This document shows positions 27,419 through 35,776 of a DNA stretch of 64,000 nt, one piece after another. Source of the DNA: JADJNW01 sp964523725 (GTDB lineage Bacteria; Bacteroidota; Bacteroidia; Chitinophagales; Saprospiraceae); assembly GCA_964523725.1 (NCBI GenBank), contig CAZGAU010000002.1, positions 33,074 through 97,073 of the forward strand. The letters run 5' to 3'. Both the position numbers and the translations under genes were made by a program. The notes under the pieces were generated by a model. That model worked only from the letters and a program-made list of their open reading frames with translations. It was not told where the DNA came from and made no database searches. The first letter of the stretch is position 1; each line of letters begins with the position of its first letter.

Positions 27419-28093
27419 ATGACTGAACACGAATTTCAAATAGGCGATTTAGTTTTGTACAAAAACAACCAGCTGATCGCGTTTAACAAACCTGCCAATG
27501 TACCGGTGCAGGAGGACAAAACCGGCGATAAATCTTTATTTGGTTTGGGTGAAATTTATGCTAAATCCAAGCTGCATATCATCCACCGGCTCGATCGGCC
27601 GGCCACAGGTGTAGTGCTTTTTGCCAAAACAGAAGGTGCCCTGGTTTCATTGAATGACCAGTTTAAAAATAAAGAAGTGCGCAAAACCTATCTCGCAGTG
27701 GTGAAAAACCAACCGCCGCAAACGGAAGGAAAGTTGATGCATTTTTTGAAAAAGCACGCAAGACAAAACCGCTCGGTTGCTAGTGACACGGAAACGCCAG
27801 GAAGCAAAAAATCAGAGCTGAATTATCGCCTGATCGGTAGTATCGAAAATTATCATTTGCTGGAAATTGAATTGATTACAGGCCGACATCATCAGATACG
27901 GGCTCAGTTGAGTGCGATCGGTTGCCCCGTGAAAGGTGATGATAAATACGGTTTCAAAAGAGCTAACCCTGATCATTCCATCCATTTGCACGCCTGGAAA
28001 TTGAAGTTTCGGCATCCGGTTTCGGGAGAAATAGAAGAGATCATGGCGCCGGTACCTGCGGAAGATCCGGTATGGAAGGCGTTTAAAATTTGA
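27419..28093 (+). CDS. RluA-family pseudouridine synthase
   Basis: A 224-residue enzyme that isomerises uridine in rRNA or tRNA. The catalytic aspartate is D59 in HRLDRPATG, and the conserved TGRHHQIRAQL follows near 155. There is no S4 domain, so it is a short RluA/RluC/D-type protein and its target base cannot be assigned. The gene starts 6 bases after the small membrane protein gene and precedes rsmG by 21 bases, which gives an RNA-modification cluster. Confidence 0.92.
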   Translation: MTEHEFQIGDLVLYKNNQLIAFNKPANVPVQEDKTGDKSLFGLGEIYAKSKLHIIHRLDRPATGVVLFAKTEGALVSLNDQFKNKEVRKTYLAVVKNQPPQTEGKLMHFLKKHARQNRSVASDTETPGSKKSELNYRLIGSIENYHLLEIELITGRHHQIRAQLSAIGCPVKGDDKYGFKRANPDHSIHLHAWKLKFRHPVSGEIEEIMAPVPAEDPVWKAFKI

Positions 28094-28114
28094 TGTTTTT
28101 AAAGTTTTTTTTGA

Positions 28115-28747
28115 ATGGAAGAAATATTGCGATATTTTCCAAATCTCACCGAAGCGCAACAAATACAATTTGCTCAGCTCGACGAACTTTACCGCGACTG
28201 GAATGCAAAGATCAACGTCATTTCCCGTAAGGATATTGACCATTTGTACGCGCATCATGTGCTGCATTCGCTCGCTATTGCCAAAGTTGTACAATTCAAG
28301 CCAGGAACAGAAATACTAGATATTGGCACAGGTGGCGGATTTCCGGGCATTCCATTGGCAATTCTATTTCCGGAAACAAAGTTTACGTTGATGGATGGCA
28401 CCCGTAAAAAAATTACCGTGGTGCAGGAAGTTGCCAATGGCATTGGTTTGCAAAACGTGACCGCACTGCATATGCGGGTGGAAGAATTCAAGCAACAAAA
28501 GTTCGATTTTGCGGTAAGCCGAGCTGTGGCGCCCCTGGAAAAACTAGTGGAATGGAGCTTCCGGCTAATTAAACAAAAAGATCAGAAACATATTTTGCCA
28601 AACGGACTAATAGCTCTGAAAGGCGGTGACATTCAAGCGGAAAGAAAAGCCCTGCCCAGAGGATTTTACACAGAAATATATCCGCTTTCAAAGTTTTTTA
28701 AAGATGATTATTATGCCGAAAAAGTAGCCGTTTATGTGCAGGCCTAA
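28115..28747 (+). CDS. rsmG: 16S rRNA (guanine527-N7)-methyltransferase RsmG
   Basis: A 210-residue Rossmann methyltransferase. The SAM site is LDIGTGGGFPGIPLA (about 68-82), followed by LMDGTRKKITVV and SRAVAPLEKLVEW, all typical of RsmG/GidB. It methylates the 530 loop of 16S rRNA. Length is normal. Confidence 0.95.
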   Translation: MEEILRYFPNLTEAQQIQFAQLDELYRDWNAKINVISRKDIDHLYAHHVLHSLAIAKVVQFKPGTEILDIGTGGGFPGIPLAILFPETKFTLMDGTRKKITVVQEVANGIGLQNVTALHMRVEEFKQQKFDFAVSRAVAPLEKLVEWSFRLIKQKDQKHILPNGLIALKGGDIQAERKALPRGFYTEIYPLSKFFKDDYYAEKVAVYVQA

Positions 28748-28792
28748 AGCCAGACATTTCTCAATCATAAAGAAGAATATTCTATTTTTGCC

Positions 28793-28800
28793 TTTGGAAC
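28793..28800 (+). promoter_or_regulatory. -7 box TATTTTTG
   Basis: An exact TAnnTTTG match, 87 bases before the ArsC-like gene; no -33 TTTG at the expected spacing. Confidence 0.4.
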
Positions 28801-28887
28801 TAAATACTGGCTTATAAGTGTTGGAATATTGAGATTAATTCGATATTTTGTTCTTTATTTCCATTTCTTCACGAAAATTTATAAGCC

Positions 28888-29250
28888 ATGAAGACCCACA
28901 CCAGAGAGATTATGATTTACTACAATCCGGAGTCGAGCGCTGACCGACGTACCGTGGCTTTTGCACAGACGCTTTCCACACATGTAAAAACGTACGAGTT
29001 TTCCAAGTCACCATCTACCGGAACCAGCTGGCAACAGATCATCGCAGCCCTCAACATCCATCCGAAAGAATTACTCAATAAATCTCACCCCTATTATCAA
29101 CAGTTTATTCGCGGTCGTGAATTTGACGACGAAGGCTGGCTCAATGTCCTGAAATATAATCCTGAACTTATAAAGGCACCGATCGCTGTACGCGGCAACC
29201 GAGCCATTGTTTGTACCACTCCTACCGATATTTATAAATTGACTCTTTGA
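28888..29250 (+). CDS. ArsC/Spx-like thioredoxin-fold protein without the catalytic cysteine
   Basis: A 120-residue protein with the ArsC/Spx layout: an N-terminal IYYNPESSADRR where ArsC has N-P-x-C-S, a helical insert with PKELLNKSHPYYQQF, and a C-terminal APIAVRGNRAIVCTTP that matches the conserved PIVVKGN/R segment of ArsC. Serine 16 replaces the reactive cysteine, so arsenate reductase activity is not expected. A regulatory, Spx-like binding role is possible but not shown. It stands alone between rsmG and the DUF3127 gene. Confidence 0.75.
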   Translation: MKTHTREIMIYYNPESSADRRTVAFAQTLSTHVKTYEFSKSPSTGTSWQQIIAALNIHPKELLNKSHPYYQQFIRGREFDDEGWLNVLKYNPELIKAPIAVRGNRAIVCTTPTDIYKLTL

Positions 29251-29279
29251 TTCACTTCGCATTTCCGTTTCCTTTTTTG

Positions 29280-29287
29280 TACTTTTG
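29280..29287 (+). promoter_or_regulatory. -7 box TACTTTTG for the DUF3127 gene
   Basis: An exact TAnnTTTG match, 15 bases before the ATG at 29303. Confidence 0.55.
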
Positions 29288-29302
29288 GGGAAAAGAATTT
29301 TC

Positions 29303-29674
29303 ATGACTTCGTTTGAGATAGAAGGTAAACTTCACAAGGTATTTGAGACTGAAAGCAAGACCAGTTCATTCCAGGCAAGAGAATTTGTCATTGAAGTAAC
29401 GGACGGTAATTATCCACAGTTTGTAAAATTCCAACTGGTACAGGATCGTTGTGCCTTGGTGGACAATTACGCTGAGGGTGAAATGATCAAAGTACACTTC
29501 GACCTGCGGGGCCGGGAGTGGCAGGGTAAGTATTTTACCAATCTCAATGCCTGGCGCGTTGAGAAAGCACAAGAGGCTGCCGCTCAAACCACACCGCCGC
29601 CGGCTGCGAGTACAGGCGATTTCCCAAGTGCAACGGATGAGCCTACTTCATTCGATGATGATCTACCGTTTTAA
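29303..29674 (+). CDS. DUF3127 OB-fold-like protein
   Basis: A 123-residue protein. The body (FEIEGKLHKVFET, FQAREFVIEV, KYFTNLNAWRVEK) matches DUF3127, a Bacteroidota family with an OB-like fold similar to single-stranded DNA-binding proteins. The C-terminus is a short Pro/Ala/Thr linker ending in the acidic DDDLPF, very like the acidic tip of SSB that recruits partner proteins. I infer a nucleic-acid-binding role. The ATG at 29303 is preferred over a TTG at 29285 because the -7 box overlaps the latter. Confidence 0.87.
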   Translation: MTSFEIEGKLHKVFETESKTSSFQAREFVIEVTDGNYPQFVKFQLVQDRCALVDNYAEGEMIKVHFDLRGREWQGKYFTNLNAWRVEKAQEAAAQTTPPPAASTGDFPSATDEPTSFDDDLPF

Positions 29675-29737
29675 TATCGACGGTTTCAATAGGATTATCA
29701 AACACAACTTTGGAATCGGAACTGGCGTTCTCATGCT

Positions 29738-30271
29738 ATGAGAAAGCTACTTTTTTACTTTTTCCTGTTGGTAAGTTTGCAAGCCCAGGCACAAGCCCTG
29801 ACCGGCATCAGCACAAAATGGAGCGATTCCTTCCGGGAATGGGTCATTTATACCGAGGATGACGAGGGCGAACTTCGTATGCGCTGGCTCATGGATGATG
29901 ACTGGACGGAATGGGAATACCGGATTGGCGATGAGAGTGGCACCATCAAATTAAAATGGCCGGGCGATCCCAATCAATGGAACCTGCGCAGCGGCAGCCA
30001 GGTAGTATCCATGCGTACCCGCTGGAACAATGATCCCCGGGAATGGCGCATCGAAGCGGACAAGAATTTCATCATCAAAAGTCGCTACGGGAATATCCGG
30101 GATGAGTGGCAAATCGAAGACGATCGCTATGGTAATTTTGAAATGATCACTTCCTGGGAAGGCGACCCACGCGACTGGGCTATCACCGATGAACTAGACG
30201 AATCCGTTAGTATTCATACCAAAATGGCGCTGGTGTTTACGATTATTTTTAATAGCGTGCCGAAGTGGTGA
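29738..30271 (+). CDS. Secreted Trp-rich six-repeat protein, function unknown
   Basis: A 177-residue protein with a signal peptide (about 1-19, ending AQAQA). The rest is six tandem units of 21-24 residues, each with two spaced aromatics: W28/W35, W50/W59, W74/W81, W96/W103, Y117/W124 and W140/W147. The unit pattern is roughly (K/R)W-x-x-D-x-x-(E/Q)W-x-I followed by an acidic turn. The periodicity suggests a beta-repeat fold (propeller or solenoid). The C-terminal 15 residues are hydrophobic. I do not recognise a named family. Confidence 0.8.
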   Translation: MRKLLFYFFLLVSLQAQAQALTGISTKWSDSFREWVIYTEDDEGELRMRWLMDDDWTEWEYRIGDESGTIKLKWPGDPNQWNLRSGSQVVSMRTRWNNDPREWRIEADKNFIIKSRYGNIRDEWQIEDDRYGNFEMITSWEGDPRDWAITDELDESVSIHTKMALVFTIIFNSVPKW

Positions 30272-30295
30272 AAAACTGCGACTGCTACTAAAAAA

Positions 30296-30748
30296 TCACT
30301 CCTTATTCTTGGTATCTATTACAATTGTTACTGGTCCGTCATTTAATAAACGCACTTTCATATCTGCACCGAATTCACCAGTGCCGACTTCCAATCCTGA
30401 GACGTCTTTGAGTTTTTGTACAAATTTTTCATACATCGGGATGGCAACATCCGGCTTGGACGCGCGTATGTAAGAGGGTCGATTGCCTTTCTTGGTGCTG
30501 GCGTGCAGGGTAAACTGGCTCACCACGATCATGGCGCCACCGAGGTCCACTACCGATTTGTTCATTACACCGTTTTCATCATTAAAGATGCGGAGTTGGT
30601 TGATCTTTTTAGTTAACCAATCAATATCTTCCTCATTATCAGCATCTTCTATACCAACCAGAATCAATAATCCCTCACCAATCGCCGATTTCACCTTGCC
30701 TTCAATCGTTACAGAAGCTTCGCTTACTCGTTGTATGACAGCTCGCAT
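30296..30748 (-). CDS. dtd: D-aminoacyl-tRNA deacylase
   Basis: A 150-residue enzyme that removes D-amino acids (and mischarged glycine) from tRNA. The active-site motifs SQFTLHAS (77-84) and NDGPVT (136-141, containing the Gly-Pro pair) are intact. Length is that of the family. It is convergent with the Trp-repeat gene, with a 24-base gap and no clear terminator. Confidence 0.96.
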   Translation of the reverse strand: MRAVIQRVSEASVTIEGKVKSAIGEGLLILVGIEDADNEEDIDWLTKKINQLRIFNDENGVMNKSVVDLGGAMIVVSQFTLHASTKKGNRPSYIRASKPDVAIPMYEKFVQKLKDVSGLEVGTGEFGADMKVRLLNDGPVTIVIDTKNKE

Positions 30749-30837
30749 ACTTTTTTAGAGGCAAAAGACGGGAGATTTTGGACACCAGACAAATTCTACA
30801 TGAGAAATCTATTGTTTAATGTCTCCCTTCTGAAAAT

Positions 30838-31515
30838 CTAAAATAAGGTCGGCGGCTCGGGCACCGGCTCGTGCAGCTCCGGAGAGTTATTAATCACAGA
30901 GTTAACCTTTTCCGAAACACGGTAAAGATTCAGAATATCATCGGGCGGGGTATTGAGTAAAGGCAGCACCTCGTCAATATCCAAATCTTCCAACCAACGA
31001 TTTTGAACTTCTTTATTAGTTAGAATTACCGGCATGCGGTCGTGCAGAGGGGTTACCTCTTTATTAGGCGGGGCAGTTATAATAGAAAAACTTTTCACAG
31101 CATAATCCCCTTTATACCAGACATCCCAAATGCCCGCCATGACTAGAAGCTCGCCGTTTTTAAGCAAAATCCGGTAAGGAATTTTTTTATCACCTTCCTT
31201 GCGCCATTCGTAAAAGCTATCCGCCAGCACCCAACAGCGCCGCTTTCGGATGGGCAAGCGAAAAGAGGGCTTGGTAGCAATACCTTCCATACGGGCGTTG
31301 ATCAGTTTTCCGGTATTTTTGCCATCGTTCGACCAGTGCGGAATCAGACCCCAGGTGATGTATTGCAGACGATTGGGGCTATCGTTGGTGATGACATAAG
31401 AATGCTGGGTCGGTGCGACGTTGAAATTGATGCGCAGGTTCGTGCCGGTTTCGATCTCACCGAATTGCTGTTGTAGTTTCTCTTTCGAGGTAGAAAAGGA
31501 AAATCGTCCGCACAT
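30838..31515 (-). CDS. SRAP domain protein (YedK/HMCES family)
   Basis: A 225-residue protein that forms a covalent crosslink with abasic sites in single-stranded DNA and so shields them. The catalytic Cys2 follows the initiator Met in MCGRF; the family glutamate/histidine regions are visible in INARMEGIATKPSF, ADSFYEW and TPLHDRMPVIL. It is the left neighbour of the proposed replication origin, transcribed away from it. Confidence 0.93.
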   Translation of the reverse strand: MCGRFSFSTSKEKLQQQFGEIETGTNLRINFNVAPTQHSYVITNDSPNRLQYITWGLIPHWSNDGKNTGKLINARMEGIATKPSFRLPIRKRRCWVLADSFYEWRKEGDKKIPYRILLKNGELLVMAGIWDVWYKGDYAVKSFSIITAPPNKEVTPLHDRMPVILTNKEVQNRWLEDLDIDEVLPLLNTPPDDILNLYRVSEKVNSVINNSPELHEPVPEPPTLF

Positions 31516-32197
31516 ATTGATTCAAAATTACTGATCGTAAATAAAACGCCTGGTTTTCAGGAGTTTAAACAAAAATAACAAAATAAAAATTTGCTTATTA
31601 AGAACAAATATTCCATTCTATTTGGCGAAATAACTAAACTAAAAACAAATAACTCAATTGACAAAACAAATACATTATTTTAGTTTTTCCACAGTGACAA
31701 AATGTCAATCCGCAGACTCGCATCAGAATCAAGCATTTGTAAAAATACATTTTCCACAGTTTTTGTGGGGATTAAGGTGAAAAATTATGCCATTTCTCCA
31801 CACTAACCAAGAATATAGATACCTAGATACCTGAATTTGTGGAAAAGCAAGGTCTTATACCCGATCCGCAAATGATTATTGACACGGTTTTGTCAAATTT
31901 GAACAGATGTGAACAAAAAACTTATCCTGTGCATATCATTTACACAGACTGTGGATATGTTCGCAATGAATTGAGCTTAAATGAAATTGCATGTTAATTT
32001 TGTGTGAAGAACGTTTAATGGATTGATGATAAAATTTTTGGGTAAATAGTTTTCTACATTTCCACAGCCCTTATTATGAGGGTGAATTTTTAATTTAATT
32101 TTAAATAGTTATTAATAATAGATAAAGCAAAAGTCAACTGAAAATTAAACCAATCAAACGATATATTTTTGTTGACACAAATAAATTTGTTTTTGGT
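31516..32197. other. Candidate chromosomal replication origin (oriC)
   Basis: This 682-base gap lies between divergently transcribed genes and is strongly AT-rich, with long A/T runs at 31565-31690 and 32085-32130 that could unwind. It holds a cluster of 9-mers close to the DnaA box TTATCCACA: TTTTCCACA at 31685-31693 and 31750-31758 (+), TTCTCCACA at 31794-31802 (+), TTTTCCACA at 31838-31846 (-), ATATCCACA at 31950-31958 (-), and a two-mismatch site at 32058-32066 (+). Two parS-like sites lie about 22 kb away. No dnaA gene is present, which is not unusual in this phylum. Identification is by inference from composition and motifs. Confidence 0.65.
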
Positions 32198-33316
32198 ATG
32201 GAAGCAGTGATCAATGAAACGCCGGCAGCCAATGCGGTTGCCAACAGTAAAAAATACCCCACCCCGGTGAAAGTGTGGCTGATCATTGGGCTGATTATGG
32301 TATTCGGACAAGTTGTCATTGGCGGTATTACCCGGTTGACTGGCTCGGGCTTGTCCATTACCAAATGGGAAATCGTGACCGGTACGCTCCCGCCCATGAA
32401 CGCGCAGCAGTGGCAGGAAGAATTTGACCTTTACAAAGAAACCCCGCAGTATCATAAGATCAACAAAGGAATGAGCATGAGTGAATTCAAGTTCATTTAC
32501 TTCTGGGAATATTTTCACCGGCTATGGGCGCGGAGTATGGGGTTCGTGTTCCTGATTCCATTTTTGTTTTTCTGGCGCAAAGGCTGGCTGGATAAACCGC
32601 TGATGCGAAGGCTTGGCGTGGTAGTGCTGTTGGCGGCGCTGGCGGCTTCATTCGGCTGGATCATGGTGGCAAGTGGCTTGATTGAGCGGCCCTGGGTGAA
32701 TGCGTACAAACTCACGTTGCACCTGAGTATTGCATTTGTAGTGTTTGGATACTTGCTCTGGACGACCTTCCATGTAATGCAACCCAAACCGGAAGTTTTC
32801 AACACCCCGTCGCTTAGAAAGTGGACTTTAGCAATTACAGTCGTTTCGGCAGTGCAAATTGTGCTCGGCGGCATCATGTCTGGTACGAAGGCGGCATTGT
32901 TTTACCCCACCTGGCCCGACATGCGCGGGGAGGCGATTCCATCTCTTTTATTCAATGCTTCCAACTGGAGTGTGGAAAACTTCGTACAATATGATGCGAC
33001 TCCATTCATGGTGGCGCTCATTCAAACCTTGCACCGAGGTGTAGCTTATGTGTTGATTTTCTTAGTTTTATACTTTTTTGTAAAAACTATACGAATAACG
33101 CACATACCCAGGGCTTTCAAAGTCGGAATTTATATGTTAATAATTATGTTGATAACTCAAGTATTACTTGGCATTTTGACGGTAATTAATAGCGCGGGAA
33201 TTATTCCGGTCGGTTTGGGTGTTATGCATCAGGGCGGAGCCTTAATTTTATTGGCAATTGCCTTGTTTTTGAACTATCAGTTTACAACTACCCCAAAGGT
33301 GGTCCATGCTGAATAA
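32198..33316 (+). CDS. ctaA: Heme A synthase (COX15/CtaA)
   Basis: A 372-residue eight-helix membrane protein that oxidises heme O to heme A for cytochrome c oxidase. GGITRLTGSGLSITKWEIV matches the family loop 1, and heme-ligand histidines occur in EYFHRLWAR, LTLHLSIAF, QTLHRGVAY and MHQGGA. The long loop between helices 1 and 2 is of the COX15 (proteobacterial/mitochondrial) type. It indicates aerobic respiration with an aa3-type oxidase. The matching ctaB is not in the window. TAAATTTG at 32182-32189 is a possible but very close -7 box. Confidence 0.95.
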   Translation: MEAVINETPAANAVANSKKYPTPVKVWLIIGLIMVFGQVVIGGITRLTGSGLSITKWEIVTGTLPPMNAQQWQEEFDLYKETPQYHKINKGMSMSEFKFIYFWEYFHRLWARSMGFVFLIPFLFFWRKGWLDKPLMRRLGVVVLLAALAASFGWIMVASGLIERPWVNAYKLTLHLSIAFVVFGYLLWTTFHVMQPKPEVFNTPSLRKWTLAITVVSAVQIVLGGIMSGTKAALFYPTWPDMRGEAIPSLLFNASNWSVENFVQYDATPFMVALIQTLHRGVAYVLIFLVLYFFVKTIRITHIPRAFKVGIYMLIIMLITQVLLGILTVINSAGIIPVGLGVMHQGGALILLAIALFLNYQFTTTPKVVHAE

Positions 33317-33332
33317 AAAATGGTCAATGTAA

Positions 33333-34043
33333 ATGCCCGTATTCCGACTGCCAGATGACGAAATCGTTTTTCCGCACCCCGAGTTGGCGGACCCCAACGG
33401 CATCCTGGCTGTTGGGGGAGATCTGTCGCCCGATCGGCTGCTCCTGGCTTATGAATGGGGCATTTTTCCCTGGTTTAATCCGGGCGAACCTATCTTGTGG
33501 TGGTCACCTGACCCAAGATTTGTACTATTTCCCGACGAGCTGAAGATCGCCAAAAGCATGCGGCCGTATTTCAACCAGCGCAAGTTTGAAGTGACAGTTG
33601 ACCGAAATTTTGAAGATGTGATCCGCGCCTGCCAAATCCAAAAGCGTGACCGACAAATGGGCGGCACCTGGATCACCGAAGAAATGGTGCAGGGCTACTG
33701 CAAACTACACGAGCTGGGCTACGCGCATTCGGTGGAGGTGTGGCAGGGGGAAGAACTGGTGGGCGGATTGTACGGCGTGTCGCTGGGCAAAATTTTCTTT
33801 GGTGAATCGATGTTTGCTAAAGTGAGCAATGCTTCCAAATTCGGATTCATTACTTTAGTTCAGCAATTAAAAAAGATTGATTTTCAGTTGATTGATTGCC
33901 AACAAAAAACAAAACACCTCGCCAGCCTGGGCGCGCGGTCGATCGACCGGAAAATATTTCTGGAATTTTTAGAAAAAAATCAACACGAAGAAACGCTGGT
34001 GGGCAAATGGACGCAATTGAGTAAAAAACTGCCAGATTTTTGA
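33333..34043 (+). CDS. aat: Leucyl/phenylalanyl-tRNA-protein transferase
   Basis: A 236-residue enzyme that adds Leu or Phe to proteins with N-terminal Arg/Lys, marking them for ClpAP. Clear motifs are FPHPELADPNGILAVGGDLS, AYEWGIFPWF, LWWSPDPRF and GLYGVSLGKIFFGESMF. It follows ctaA by 16 bases and probably shares its transcript. Its last codons and TGA stop form part of a terminator stem. Confidence 0.96.
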   Translation: MPVFRLPDDEIVFPHPELADPNGILAVGGDLSPDRLLLAYEWGIFPWFNPGEPILWWSPDPRFVLFPDELKIAKSMRPYFNQRKFEVTVDRNFEDVIRACQIQKRDRQMGGTWITEEMVQGYCKLHELGYAHSVEVWQGEELVGGLYGVSLGKIFFGESMFAKVSNASKFGFITLVQQLKKIDFQLIDCQQKTKHLASLGARSIDRKIFLEFLEKNQHEETLVGKWTQLSKKLPDF

Positions 34044-34064
34044 GCAAAATCTGGCAGATAGGAT
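34023..34064. terminator. Bidirectional terminator in the aat 3' end
   Basis: CTGCCAGATTTT (34029-34040) pairs perfectly with AAAATCTGGCAG (34046-34057) around a 5-base loop. On the minus strand six T follow, so it serves the convergent lipoprotein gene best; on the plus strand there is TTTT slightly further on. Confidence 0.85.
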
Positions 34065-34074
34065 TTTATCGATA

Positions 34075-34614
34075 TTAATACCCCCTTGCCAGAAACTCCC
34101 CTTCGGTGAAATACAAGGTATCCGGACGATAGGAAGAGTTGGTCAGGCTCTGCTGTGATTTTTTTACGGCGATTTGAAACCTGCCTCTAAATTCGTGCTT
34201 ACCGACTTTTTCAACAATAAGCCAGTTATCGAAAGTATCAGTTTCCAGAAGATCGTAAGTTTTTTCAGTTGCATCGTGATCTTTAATATAATAGCGAACG
34301 GTAGGTATAGAATCCACTCTATTGCCAGGCATCAGAAATTTCAATTGAATAGTATCGTAAGAGAAGTCTATGTTACTAAATGTTATCAGTTCTTTAAAGA
34401 ATTTGCTATCATCTTCGTAGTGAAACTTAATCAATCTGAAAGATAGTTTGTTATTTTTTGATACAACGTAATCAGCCACGCTATGCGGCCAATCTTCCCA
34501 GAGGGCACCATTAAGCATTGCAGTGGCATAGTATTTTTCCCAATTTACCTCTTCTTTTGTACAGGCAGAAAATACTAGGAAAAATAATAATATAAATAAA
34601 TATTTTGTTTTCAT
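34075..34614 (-). CDS. Hypothetical lipoprotein
   Basis: A 179-residue protein with a clear lipoprotein signal (LFFLVFSAC, then TKEE). The mature part starts with NWEKYYATAMLNGALWED, typical of small Bacteroidota surface lipoproteins that probably have an immunoglobulin- or jelly-roll-like fold. I do not recognise a named family. It follows the T9SS-type pseudogene by 7 bases on the same strand, so the two probably came from one transcription unit, perhaps a surface protein pair. Confidence 0.7.
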   Translation of the reverse strand: MKTKYLFILLFFLVFSACTKEEVNWEKYYATAMLNGALWEDWPHSVADYVVSKNNKLSFRLIKFHYEDDSKFFKELITFSNIDFSYDTIQLKFLMPGNRVDSIPTVRYYIKDHDATEKTYDLLETDTFDNWLIVEKVGKHEFRGRFQIAVKKSQQSLTNSSYRPDTLYFTEGEFLARGY

Positions 34615-34621
34615 TATCCGT

Positions 34622-35445
34622 TTATTTTTGGATTAGGATTTTCCTGCTAACAACGTGGTTTCCTGTTTGCATTTTTACAATATAGATGCCTTCTGGAAAA
34701 CTGGAGACATCTGTCTCATAACTATATTGTCCTGCCGATAAAGCCTGATTTGCTATCGAACGCAGTTGTTTTCCGAAAAGATCGTACAAACCAATAACAA
34801 CGAAGTTATCATCTTCGGTAGCAATATTAATTTTTAGTTCACCTTTTGGAAGTATAGGAAATACTTCCATATCAACTATTTGATTATTTATTGCTACACG
34901 AGGGCAGGGGTCACAGCTTTGATTATCGGTGTTATAGACATGGAGATACCCCGTACCAGTTCTACTCAGGTTGGTAGTAAGAATTAACTTAATGTAGAGA
35001 TCATTGTCTTGAGGCAGTTGCACCGTATAATTATCAGCAGTTGCGCCATTTTGCACCAGCGTATAAGAAAAGCCATCAGTACTAGTCTCCCACCGATAAT
35101 TTGTGATGTTATCACAATGCCCCCCCAATGCCGTCCCAGTATCCAATTGTAGAATTATTGCCAGTAGTGGTACCAATTATGGTGATCTGTACCGGGCGCG
35201 AATCGTCATCTTCATAGTCTGCTATAGTACTCGTCAGCGTCTCCAATTGCCCTGCATTATCCCGAGTAGTTGTTCCGGTTGGTTCTCCACTAAAATCCAC
35301 ATCAGGATTAGAATAATGCTGTATCCGGGAATCAGTATTCAAATTCGCTATAATGGTACAATGGTACGTCGTTCTTGCCCTCCAGCATTAAAAATATGTC
35401 CACGTGCATTGGCAACTACCAGTGGATTTCCATCTTGCCCGTCCT
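34622..35445 (-). pseudogene. Frameshifted T9SS-type surface protein gene
   Basis: Three consecutive minus-strand reading segments fit one protein. Segment 3 (34622 to about 35115) ends with a T9SS type A sorting domain (VFPILPKGELKINI, GLYDLFGKQLRS, GIYIVKMQTGNHVVSRKIL). Segment 2 (about 35120-35350) joins it exactly if the G7 tract (minus strand; C7 at 35120-35126) had six G, giving DGIGGHCDNITNYRW. Segment 1 (from about 35440) joins segment 2 if one copy of the tandem AATGGTAC at 35352-35367 is removed, giving GGQERRTIIANLNTDS. The 5' end is not recognisable; no signal peptide is seen. Either a decaying gene or sequencing errors, the 8-bp duplication being harder to explain as error. Confidence 0.7.
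35352..35367. repeat. 8-bp tandem duplication in the pseudogene
   Basis: AATGGTAC occurs twice in direct succession. Removing one copy restores the reading frame across the site. Confidence 0.85.
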
Positions 35446-35449
35446 GATT

Positions 35450-35776
35450 ATGCCGACACCGGAAAAGGCAGCGCTGATCGATCTTTCCTTTCGATCGAAT
35501 GTTTTTGGATATATTTTTACTTTTTTATTTTTGGCAATGATTTTTCTGGATATTCGTTATGAATTCCAGGCACGCACAAAGTGGTTGCCCCTTTTCATCG
35601 GCATTGGCATGATCGGATTATTTGTTGATAGGTTTTTGCTGTTTCGTCGGCTCCGGGTGCTTCATTTTCCTGCCTATTACTTACAAGCATTTCGTTTATC
35701 TGCGTTATTGCAGTTATTTCGTTTTTTGTGGTGTTATTATGGGTCTTTTACATTTAGAAATAATTTAATTTTATAG
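35450..35776 (+). CDS. Possible small membrane protein (doubtful)
   Basis: An open frame of 108 codons from ATG at 35450 encodes about two to three hydrophobic helices (FGYIFTFLFLAMIFLDI, WLPLFIGIGMIGLFVD) and ends in aromatic/basic residues. No long frame opposes it on the minus strand, and the hydrophobic pattern looks protein-like. However, it has no recognised family and no clear promoter, it begins beside a pseudogene, and its stop codon falls at the left end of the MITE-like element, so it may be the truncated remnant of a longer gene. Confidence 0.3.
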   Translation: MPTPEKAALIDLSFRSNVFGYIFTFLFLAMIFLDIRYEFQARTKWLPLFIGIGMIGLFVDRFLLFRRLRVLHFPAYYLQAFRLSALLQLFRFLWCYYGSFTFRNNLIL

